Shown here: piece by piece, positions 8,535 through 16,065 of the stretch
Layout: the number at the start of each line of letters is the position of its first letter
Numbering within the stretch: the first letter of the stretch is position 1
Assembly: GCF_009931655.1 (NCBI RefSeq)
Contig: NZ_CP047984.1
Location: forward strand, 4,233,001 to 4,297,000
Origin: Pontibacter russatus
GTDB lineage: Bacteria; Bacteroidota; Bacteroidia; Cytophagales; Hymenobacteraceae
Direction: 5' to 3'
Length of the DNA: 64,000 bases
Made by a program: the position numbers and the translations under genes
The notes under the pieces: generated by a model
Told to the model about the DNA's origin: nothing
The model's input: only the letters and a program-made list of their open reading frames with translations
The model's database searches: none

Positions 8535-8806
8535 GGGGTTTTCTCCTGGTTGCGAATCTCGAGGTAAAGGCGCAGGTTCTTGTCGCTCAGCCTGCTCTCG
8601 TCCACCGCGATCGTCCGCAGGATGTCGTAGAGGCAGTTTATCTTGCCCTCCAGGCTGTAGTACTTGTTCACCACCGCCACTTTCATATCCTTCAGCAGGC
8701 AGTACCCGGCTTTAAAATTCCCTTTTTCGTAGCGCAGCACAAAGTCAGACTCCGCAAAAATATCCTCCAGCTTGCTTAAGAATGGCCGTGTGTACTTTAA
8801 TTCCAT
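8531..8806 (-). CDS. Small conserved protein of unknown function
   Basis: This acidic/basic 91-aa protein has no signal peptide or membrane segment. Its ATGA overlap with the downstream hydrolase and the 30-base gap to the upstream receiver gene place it firmly in the kinase-to-NFACT operon. The C-terminal half (residues 45-88) is predicted helical, with Y-S-L-E-G-K and a leucine-rich NLRLYLEIRNQE end. I do not recognise a named family; similar short proteins occur at this position in related bacteria, as far as I recall. Confidence 0.7.
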   Translation of the reverse strand: MELKYTRPFLSKLEDIFAESDFVLRYEKGNFKAGYCLLKDMKVAVVNKYYSLEGKINCLYDILRTIAVDESRLSDKNLRLYLEIRNQEKTP

Positions 8807-8836
8807 TTACTTTCGCGTAAAGGTTGGCTCCATATA

Positions 8837-9214
8837 TCAGGCCGTATATTTTTTCACGGTGAGCACCAGCGCGTCGAAGTCCAGCGGCTTGGGCAGGTAG
8901 TCGTTGATGCCAGCCTCCTTGAAGTCCTGCATGCTGTAGTTGTTGGCGTTGCCCGTCACCGCGATAATCGGAATGCTGGCAATTTCCTTGTTCTCGTGCG
9001 CTCGGATCTCCCGGGTGCAGTCCATCCCGTTCTTCACGGGGATGTTCAGGTCCATCAGGATGGCATCGATCTTGTTGTTCTCCACCTGCTTGATCACCTC
9101 TCCGCCGTTCTTGGCAGTCAGTATCCGGTATTTCTGGAGTTCCAGAATCTTCTTCGTCAGGTTCAGGATAACGGAGCTATCCTCCGCGATCAAAATAGTT
9201 TTGCTTTCAGCCAT
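8837..9214 (-). CDS. Single-domain response regulator (CheY-like receiver)
   Basis: The 125 aa form one receiver domain with all key residues: acidic pair E11-D12, phospho-acceptor D55 in LMDLNIP, T87, and K109 in LPKPLDF. There is no output domain, so it probably acts as a phosphate shuttle or through protein contacts. It starts 3 bases after the stop of the giant hybrid kinase, whose terminal Hpt domain is a natural phosphodonor; this pairing is inference from position and domain logic. Confidence 0.93.
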   Translation of the reverse strand: MAESKTILIAEDSSVILNLTKKILELQKYRILTAKNGGEVIKQVENNKIDAILMDLNIPVKNGMDCTREIRAHENKEIASIPIIAVTGNANNYSMQDFKEAGINDYLPKPLDFDALVLTVKKYTA

Positions 9215-9217
9215 ATG

Positions 9218-12200
9218 TTAACAGAGTATAATTTCTTTATATGATTTCCTGTAGTTCTCGTACTGATACTGCAATTTGGAAAAGTTCTCATCTAAATGTT
9301 CCAGATGATCGGCTTTAATATCATGCTCCAGTTGCTTGGCAAGCTCTGCCACTGAAACGATGCCGAGCGTGAAGCCGGTCCCTTTCAACTGATGCAATGT
9401 ACTCAATATAGAGTTGTAATGTTGTGACTGCAAATCTTTTTTGACTTCCTCAAGCAACAGGGCCGCCTCTTCCTCAAACTCGACATAAAGCTGTAGCACA
9501 AACTCGGAACCGCCGATCTGCATGAGCTGGCCCACTACCTCCATGTCAATGATGGGGCTGGTTTGCAACGCTCCTTCTGCCGGGGCGCCGCCTTCCGGCT
9601 CGGCCGCGGGCAGCTCCCGCCTGAGCCAGTGCTGCCGCTCCCACTTCACGATCATGGTGTGCAGGTCCAGGCTCTTCACCGGCTTCGACACGTAGTCGTC
9701 GAGCCCCTGGCTCATAAACTTTTCGGCATCGTCCTTCATCGAGTACGCTGTCATGGCCACGATGGGGGGGCAGTTCTCCCCAAGCTTTTCCTTGATGATG
9801 TTGGTTGCCGTCACGCCATCCATTTCGGGCATCTGGATGTCCATAAAGATGATGTTGTAGTCATTGGAGGTGGCCCGCTCAATGGCTTCAAAGCCATTGG
9901 AGGCAATATCGGTGGTGCAGCCGAGCCGCTCGAGCAGCTTCTGTGCCACTTTCTGGTTTATCTGGTTGTCGTCCACGAGCAGCACGTATGGGTGGTACTG
10001 CAGGGTCTCCATCTCCACATTCTGCTGCTGCAGCCGCTGCTGCTGTTCCGACATCTCGGCCTCGGTGGCCTCGCGCGTGCGTATATGGAACCAGAACACG
10101 CTGCCCGCGCCGCCCTCCGACTCTACCCCGATGTCGCCGCCCAGCAGGTGGGTCAGTTGCCGCGAGATAGCCAGCCCCAGGCCCGTTCCCCCGAATGTCT
10201 TGGTAGATGAGTTGTCGAGTTGCATGAAATCATTGAAGAGCAGCTCCTGGTCTTCGGGGGCAATGCCAATGCCGGAGTCTTTCACCCGCACGTGCAGCCG
10301 TATATCCTCCCCATCTCCGATCCGTTCGGCGTCCACATGGATGCTTACCTTGCCCGCATTCGTGAACTTGATGGCATTGGAGGTGAGGTTGGAAAGCACC
10401 TGCAGCAGGCGCGTCTCGTCGGTGAAGATATAGCGCGGCGTGCGGGGCGTAACATGGTAGGTAAAGGCCAGATCCTTCTGCTGTGCCCTGTTCGAGAACA
10501 GCGAGTAAATCTTGTTCAGCGACTCGTGCAGGTCCACGCCCGCTTCGCTCAGCACCAGCTTGCCCGCCTGTATCTTGCTCAGGTCCAGGATGTCGTTCAG
10601 GATGGCCAGCAGGGCGTCGGACGATTTGCGCAGCGTGTCGATATACTCGCTCTGCTCGGGGTCGGTAGTGATTTGGTTGAGCAGGTCGATCATGCCGATA
10701 ATGCCGTTCATGGGGGTGCGCAGCTCGTGGCTCATGTTAGCCAGGAACTGTGTTTTCACCTTCAGCAGGCTTTCGGCCTCTTCCTTGGCTTTCAGCAGGG
10801 CTTTCTGCGTCCGCTTCAGCTCCGACACGTCGCGTGCCACTCCCTCCATGGCTACCGGCTGGCCCTCTTCGTCTAAAACGAGGCGCGAATCGATGATTAC
10901 GGTTTTGTGCGCGCCGTTCTTGGTCACCATCTCCACCTCAATGTCGCGCACGCTTTTCTCCTGCAGCACCCGCCTGCCCAGCATCTCCACAACCTCCGGC
11001 TGGGTATGGAAACGGGCTATGTTCTGCCCGAGCACCTCCTCCTCGCTGTACCCGATCAGCTGCGACACCGACGGGCTCACCAGTTTCAGGGTGCCGTCCA
11101 TGGTGATGCGGTAATACACATCCTGGAAGGACTCAAAGATGCTTCGGAACTTCTCCTCGCTGTGCGCCAGTTCCAGTTGCGAGGTCTTCTTGTCGGTGAT
11201 GTCGAGGGCCATGCCCGAGACTTCCTCAAAGGTGCCGTCTTCGAGGTAAATAGGGCTTAGGTACACCTCGCGCCAGATGCCGCTACGCTCCAGGTATATC
11301 TCGAAATGCTGCGGCTGCCCGCTGAAGGCCTGTTTATATTTATCCTCCCAGAAGGCATACGAGTTCTCGTGCATCGCCACGATGTTGCTGTCGTTAATGC
11401 GCATAAAATGCTTCAGCGTCTGCCCACTGCGCTCCTCAAAGCTGGCCGCGAAGTTGCGGTTAAAGGAGGTGAGCTCGTAGTTGCGGTTAAGCGACCACAT
11501 ATGGTGCGTGCCGCTCTCGAAGATGGCGTTCAGCCGGGCGTTTTGGTTGTTTATCTGCTCTTCGTTCCGCTTCCGCTCAATCGCCAGGGCCACCTGGTTT
11601 GATATGAAGTGCAGGATCTCGATATCTGTGTGTACATAGGCATCCGGGTTCTGGTAGTCCTGCAGGGTAATCACGCCTATAATGCGGTCGCCGATGGCCA
11701 GCGGGGAACTGAGCATCACTTCCGGGACGGCCCCGAATGGGCTGATCCCTTCCCGCTCTGCCAGCTCCAGCAGGGCTTCTTTCTGCATGTACAGCGGCTT
11801 TCCCGTATCTATGATATACTCCGACAGGCCCACCGAGAACGGCCGGCGCATGTTTGTTTTGTTGGCCTTGTCGATGAACTGATCCACCAGGTAAACGAAA
11901 TTCAGGAACTTGCGGTCCCCGTCCACCAGCGCTATATAGATGTTGCGCGTCTCGATGATCTTGCTCAGCTCCCGGTGTATGGCGGAGTAGAGCGAGTTGA
12001 GGTCTTTGCTGCTGATGGCCAGGTTGGCGATGCTGTAGTACACCTTCTGAAGCCGCTCCGCCTTGATGCGGTCGGTGATGTCGTGCAGGATGGCGCGCGT
12101 GGCCACGGGCTGCCCGTCCTGCCAGCTGCAGATGATGCTGCCGATGAGGTGGACCGGCTTTCCGGACTTGGTCAGGAACACCGTCTCTATCTTGTTCACG

Positions 12201-14494
12201 TTCTCGCCCTTGTACAGGTTGCGCAGCTGGTAGATGAGCTTAGCCTTGTAGTAAGGGTGTACGATGTCGTTCAGCGTAAGCGTCTCAATGTCCTGGTCGG
12301 TATAGCCGAGGCGGTCTTTCCAGGCCTTGTTCACGAAGATGAACTTGTTGTCCACAGAGATGTTCTGGATCAGGTCGTGGGCATTGTCGAACAGGTCCTG
12401 CAGGCGGATTTTGTTGTCCTTCAGCGCTTCCATCGCGATGCGCTTGTCCGTCATGTCCTTGCCCACGCTGGTAATGCCCGTTATCTCCCCTGCGGCATCG
12501 TAGTCAAACATTGCGTTCCAGCGCAGGGTCTTCAGCTGGCCTGTTTTTGTGACGACGTTGCGCTCGTAGTAGGTGTTGAGGTGTATCGCCTGGAAGGATT
12601 TCCTGAATTCCTGCAGCCGCTGGGCCCGCTCCTGCTCCGGCACCAGCAGCTCGAAATAGTTCTGCCCGATAAGTTCCTCGCGCGAGTACTCCATGTACTT
12701 CAGAAAATAGTTGTTGGAGTGCGTGATAGTGCCCTGCGTGTCGAGGCTGTAATAGATGAGGTTTACCTTGTCCAGGAAGTTCCGGAACTGATGAACCGAC
12801 TCGCGGAGCACCTCTTTCTGCCGTTTCGCCAGCTGGGCCTGCTTGCGCTGCGTGATATCCCGCTTGAATACCTGTATATAGGGCTCGCCGTCAATGTTGA
12901 GCCGGTTTATGTTGAGTTCTACATCGAAAAGGGAACCGTCTTTCCGGCGGTTCTTCCACTCAATCGTCATGGAGCGTCCTGTTTCCAGCACCTCCCGCAT
13001 CAGCCGCTCCGCCTTCTGGGCGGAGCTGGCACCATCCGGCTGCAGTTCGGGAGAGAAGTCGGTGGGGCTGTGGCCGATAAGCTCTTCGCGGGTGCAGCGG
13101 AAAAATTCGGTGGCTTTCTCGTTGCACTCCACCACCTTCCCGTCTTTGAGAAGCAGGATGGCATCGTAGGAGGACTCGAACAAAAGCCTGTATTTATCTT
13201 CCGAGAGGCTGAGCTGCAACTGCAGCCGGTGCCGTACGATATAGCTGCCGATGGTGTTGCCGATAAAGTCGAGCAGCGCCAGAAAAGACCGGTTGGGGTG
13301 GTTGTGCCCGTTCTGCCAGAGCAGCAGCAGGGCGAGCACCTCGTCCTCCGTTGCGACCGGCACCAGGGTTAGCTTGCGGCGCAGCAGCGACTGCAGCTTT
13401 TCCTGGAGCTGCCCAAGCGCCTTGGGCCTGTCTGCTGTGAGTAGTTTTGCCAACAGCCCCTGTTCCATATACAGCTCGTCCGGCGGGTGCTGCTCCAACG
13501 GGTCTCCGGTCGTGTACGTAAGCTTGGCTTTGCCTTCGGCAGGCAGGCAGGTATATACGCTGCCGCCGGCCATGTCGCTTTTTTTCAGCAGCTCGTCCAG
13601 CGTGAACTGCAGCACCTCGTGCTGGCGGTCAGAGGTGGAGATATGGGTGATCAGGTGGTTGATGAACTCCAGTTGGTGGTTGCGGAAGCGCACGTCCTGC
13701 TCTGCCCCGATCAGCTCATTCAGGTTCCTGGCGGAGCCATAAAGCACATCCTGGCCCGAGAAGGTGCCTTTCTGAAGGATGATTTCCACGGGCACCACCT
13801 CCTCCTGCCCGTTTCCGTGGAGCCACCACTCGAATTTCTGTTTTTTCCCCTGAAGGGCCTTTTTTATTTGTTTTTTCAGCGACACGCGCTCAAAGAGGTT
13901 CAGGCCGAGGCCCCTGAAGATGGAGTGCCCCACCAGCTCCGCTTTCTGCTGCCCCACCAGCCGCAGGGCGCTCTGGTTTATATCCAGGAAACACCCCTCG
14001 CTGTCGAGCAGGAAGAGGGGCTCGGTGCTGCCGTCGAACACATGGTGGTAACTGGCGTCCCGCTCCGGCGCAAGCGCGGTGGGTTTGTCCGCCTCCGACA
14101 GCTCTATTGCTATGAACTCCTCTCCCTGGTAATCTAGCAGGCGGCAACAGTAGGCGTAGGGTTTGGCAGCTGCCGCATCAGGCTGCAGCTCTCCCGTAAC
14201 AAAGCGCCGCTGGTGCAGGGTGTCTGCCAAGGCTGCAAACTCCGCCTCCGATAAGTGTAACAACTCCTGGGCAGTGCCTGGAATCTGCCGTGGGGCGCCC
14301 CCGAAACTGGCTAGCTGGGCATTGGTTGCCAGCAGCCTGCCGCCGGGGTGCGCGATAGCCACACCGTGGAGTGGCCTGGAGAGTTGTGCCAGCACCTGCA
14401 GCAGGGCATCGGCGTGATGGGTAAGCGGGGCGTTTGTTTCCCGGAGGGGCATAAAAGGCATCGTAATATGAAAGCTATGTGAACTATGCTGCAC
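9218..14494 (-). CDS. Giant hybrid sensor histidine kinase (multi-PAS, two GAF, HisKA, REC, Hpt)
   Basis: This is a 1758-aa soluble sensor kinase with no evident membrane segment. Approximate order: a PAS-like N-terminal region (30-140), PAS (145-265), GAF (285-425), PAS (430-550), PAS (575-690), PAS (700-815), GAF (830-985), PAS (995-1110) and PAS (1115-1235). Then come HisKA with the phospho-histidine in NMSHELRTPMNG (about 1255), HATPase with NAIKF and GTGLGLAI, REC with IFMDIQMPEMDG (Asp about 1551), and Hpt with HQLKGTGF (about 1700). The complete His-Asp-His relay on one chain, with a free receiver 3 bases downstream, forms a full phosphorelay. The cytoplasmic location suggests it reads internal redox, light or metabolite cues. 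ATG at 14494 is taken as start; in-frame ATGs 11 and 14 codons later are also possible. Confidence 0.92.
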   Translation of the reverse strand: MQHSSHSFHITMPFMPLRETNAPLTHHADALLQVLAQLSRPLHGVAIAHPGGRLLATNAQLASFGGAPRQIPGTAQELLHLSEAEFAALADTLHQRRFVTGELQPDAAAAKPYAYCCRLLDYQGEEFIAIELSEADKPTALAPERDASYHHVFDGSTEPLFLLDSEGCFLDINQSALRLVGQQKAELVGHSIFRGLGLNLFERVSLKKQIKKALQGKKQKFEWWLHGNGQEEVVPVEIILQKGTFSGQDVLYGSARNLNELIGAEQDVRFRNHQLEFINHLITHISTSDRQHEVLQFTLDELLKKSDMAGGSVYTCLPAEGKAKLTYTTGDPLEQHPPDELYMEQGLLAKLLTADRPKALGQLQEKLQSLLRRKLTLVPVATEDEVLALLLLWQNGHNHPNRSFLALLDFIGNTIGSYIVRHRLQLQLSLSEDKYRLLFESSYDAILLLKDGKVVECNEKATEFFRCTREELIGHSPTDFSPELQPDGASSAQKAERLMREVLETGRSMTIEWKNRRKDGSLFDVELNINRLNIDGEPYIQVFKRDITQRKQAQLAKRQKEVLRESVHQFRNFLDKVNLIYYSLDTQGTITHSNNYFLKYMEYSREELIGQNYFELLVPEQERAQRLQEFRKSFQAIHLNTYYERNVVTKTGQLKTLRWNAMFDYDAAGEITGITSVGKDMTDKRIAMEALKDNKIRLQDLFDNAHDLIQNISVDNKFIFVNKAWKDRLGYTDQDIETLTLNDIVHPYYKAKLIYQLRNLYKGENVNKIETVFLTKSGKPVHLIGSIICSWQDGQPVATRAILHDITDRIKAERLQKVYYSIANLAISSKDLNSLYSAIHRELSKIIETRNIYIALVDGDRKFLNFVYLVDQFIDKANKTNMRRPFSVGLSEYIIDTGKPLYMQKEALLELAEREGISPFGAVPEVMLSSPLAIGDRIIGVITLQDYQNPDAYVHTDIEILHFISNQVALAIERKRNEEQINNQNARLNAIFESGTHHMWSLNRNYELTSFNRNFAASFEERSGQTLKHFMRINDSNIVAMHENSYAFWEDKYKQAFSGQPQHFEIYLERSGIWREVYLSPIYLEDGTFEEVSGMALDITDKKTSQLELAHSEEKFRSIFESFQDVYYRITMDGTLKLVSPSVSQLIGYSEEEVLGQNIARFHTQPEVVEMLGRRVLQEKSVRDIEVEMVTKNGAHKTVIIDSRLVLDEEGQPVAMEGVARDVSELKRTQKALLKAKEEAESLLKVKTQFLANMSHELRTPMNGIIGMIDLLNQITTDPEQSEYIDTLRKSSDALLAILNDILDLSKIQAGKLVLSEAGVDLHESLNKIYSLFSNRAQQKDLAFTYHVTPRTPRYIFTDETRLLQVLSNLTSNAIKFTNAGKVSIHVDAERIGDGEDIRLHVRVKDSGIGIAPEDQELLFNDFMQLDNSSTKTFGGTGLGLAISRQLTHLLGGDIGVESEGGAGSVFWFHIRTREATEAEMSEQQQRLQQQNVEMETLQYHPYVLLVDDNQINQKVAQKLLERLGCTTDIASNGFEAIERATSNDYNIIFMDIQMPEMDGVTATNIIKEKLGENCPPIVAMTAYSMKDDAEKFMSQGLDDYVSKPVKSLDLHTMIVKWERQHWLRRELPAAEPEGGAPAEGALQTSPIIDMEVVGQLMQIGGSEFVLQLYVEFEEEAALLLEEVKKDLQSQHYNSILSTLHQLKGTGFTLGIVSVAELAKQLEHDIKADHLEHLDENFSKLQYQYENYRKSYKEIILC

Positions 14495-14985
14495 TGCTGT
14501 ACAGCGGCAACGGCTTCTGTTCTCAGTTTATAAATTTAGCATTAAATTAGCAAATAAAAATCTCTCCGGCTATCCTTGCACCATATAAACCTGCTGCCTG
14601 CCCAGATGCCTGTACTATGCCATTATTTTATTGGCTAAACCTGATGCAGGGCTGCTTTGCCCCTTTAGGCAGTTGCATTGGACGGCGGGCTGCACGGCTT
14701 CGGAGCTTTCTGCAAGCAGGTTTATATATACGTACAGGAATGAAACTTTACCGTTTTCCGGTGCTGCGCTTCTGAGGCAATGGCCTGCTGCGCTGCCTGT
14801 ATGGATACCGTTGAATAGGCCGGGGAAACCAAAATAGGTTTGACGCTGTCAGCTATAAATAAGCCGCAGGGCCATATATGGGGCAGAATCAGCAGTAAGA
14901 AATCAGGTACGTGCCGGCGGATTGCGCAGCTTGAGTTTATATATACCAGAAGGACAGCCGCAACCCGGGGAGCAGCAGAAAAACG
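14495..14985. other. Divergent intergenic region before miaA
   Basis: About 490 bases lie between the kinase (-) and miaA (+). I see no convincing gene, only TATATA-type runs near 14724 and 14940. Both promoters must lie here, but I find no full TTG-N19-TAnnTTTG match. Confidence 0.4.
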
Positions 14986-15909
14986 ATGGCGACAAACAAG
15001 CAGAAACACCTGGTGGTGGTGGCAGGGCCAACGGCCGTGGGCAAAACAGAACTGAGCGTGCAACTGGCGAAGCATTACAGCACCGCCATCCTCTCCGCCG
15101 ACTCGCGGCAGCTTTACAGGGAAATGACCATCGGGACGGCCAAGCCGACCGAGCAGGAGCAGCGGGGCGTGCCGCACTACTTCATCAACTCGCACAGCAT
15201 TACAGAAGAATACAATGCAGGGGCATATGAGCAGGATGTGCTGGCGCTGCTGCAAAAACTCTTCGAGGAGAAGGATGTGGTGGTGCTGACAGGAGGCTCC
15301 GGTTTATACATACGCGCCGTGTGCGAGGGCATGGATGCGATGCCGGAGGCGGACACGGCGCTGCGCGAAAGCCTCACGCTGCAGTACGAGGAGGAGGGGC
15401 TGCAACCGCTGCTGGACAAGCTACGGCAACTCGACCCGCTATATTTTGCCCAGGTAGACCGGGCCAATCCGCAGCGCGTGATCCGGGCGGTGGAGGTGAG
15501 CCTGTCCGGCGGCATGCCCTACTCATCGTTCCGGAAGAGCGAGCGGCGGGAGCGCCCTTTCCATATCACCAAACTGGGCCTGACACGCGACCGCAGCGAA
15601 CTCTACCAGCGCATCGACCAGCGCCTGGACCTGATGCTGCAACAGGGGCTGCTGGAGGAGGCCAGGGCGTTGTACCCTTACCGCACGCACAACGCGCTGC
15701 AGACGGTTGGCTACAAAGAGATTTTCGGCTATATGGAAGGGGCGTACGACTGGGCAGAGACGGTGCGCCTGCTGAAGCGCAACAGCCGCCGCTACGCCAA
15801 GCGCCAGCTCACGTGGTTCAACAAAAACCCCGGGGAATATACCTGGTTCCACCCGCAGCAGTGGCAGGAGATAGTGGGCTATATAGATGAGCGAAGGAGT
15901 GAGTTCTAA
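14986..15909 (+). CDS. miaA: tRNA dimethylallyltransferase
   Basis: The enzyme transfers a dimethylallyl group to N6 of adenosine-37 in tRNAs that read UNN codons. The 307-aa length is normal. The P-loop GPTAVGKT is at residues 14-21, followed by the family motifs SADSRQLYREMTIGTAKP, GGSGLYIRAV and NPQRVIRAVEV. The C-terminal part carries the zinc-finger-like region ending in RYAKRQLTWFNK. It is a single-gene unit that converges with tamL over a long inverted repeat. Confidence 0.96.
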   Translation: MATNKQKHLVVVAGPTAVGKTELSVQLAKHYSTAILSADSRQLYREMTIGTAKPTEQEQRGVPHYFINSHSITEEYNAGAYEQDVLALLQKLFEEKDVVVLTGGSGLYIRAVCEGMDAMPEADTALRESLTLQYEEEGLQPLLDKLRQLDPLYFAQVDRANPQRVIRAVEVSLSGGMPYSSFRKSERRERPFHITKLGLTRDRSELYQRIDQRLDLMLQQGLLEEARALYPYRTHNALQTVGYKEIFGYMEGAYDWAETVRLLKRNSRRYAKRQLTWFNKNPGEYTWFHPQQWQEIVGYIDERRSEF

Positions 15910-16065
15910 TTTTGAATGAGCGATTAAGTGGATGAATGAATGTTTAATTTTGAATAAATGACTTCTGATTAAGTGAATGGGCCATATATGCAGCAAGATG
16001 CGGTCAGTATATATGCCATTCACCAAAATCATTCACTCATCCACTTAATCGCTCATTCAAAATTA
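15907..16065. repeat. Long inverted repeat between miaA and tamL
   Basis: Two 36-base arms (15907-15942 and 16030-16065) are complementary with one mismatch, separated by an 87-base loop. The arms carry the unit AATTTTGAATGAGCGATTAA, and a degenerate copy of the same unit starts at about 15945 inside the loop. The right arm overlaps the tamL stop codon. It may terminate both convergent genes, but the repeat family also appears at 34285-34308. Confidence 0.75.

Noticed and set aside
11609..13372. 587-aa open frame on the plus strand inside the kinase gene
   Set aside because: It is the antisense shadow of the PAS/GAF kinase; its composition (His/Val/Gln/Leu-rich) is typical of a reverse-strand frame in GC-rich DNA.
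14722..15255. 177-aa open frame opposite the start of miaA
   Set aside because: It overlaps the real miaA start and its upstream region on the other strand, and has no domain or signal.
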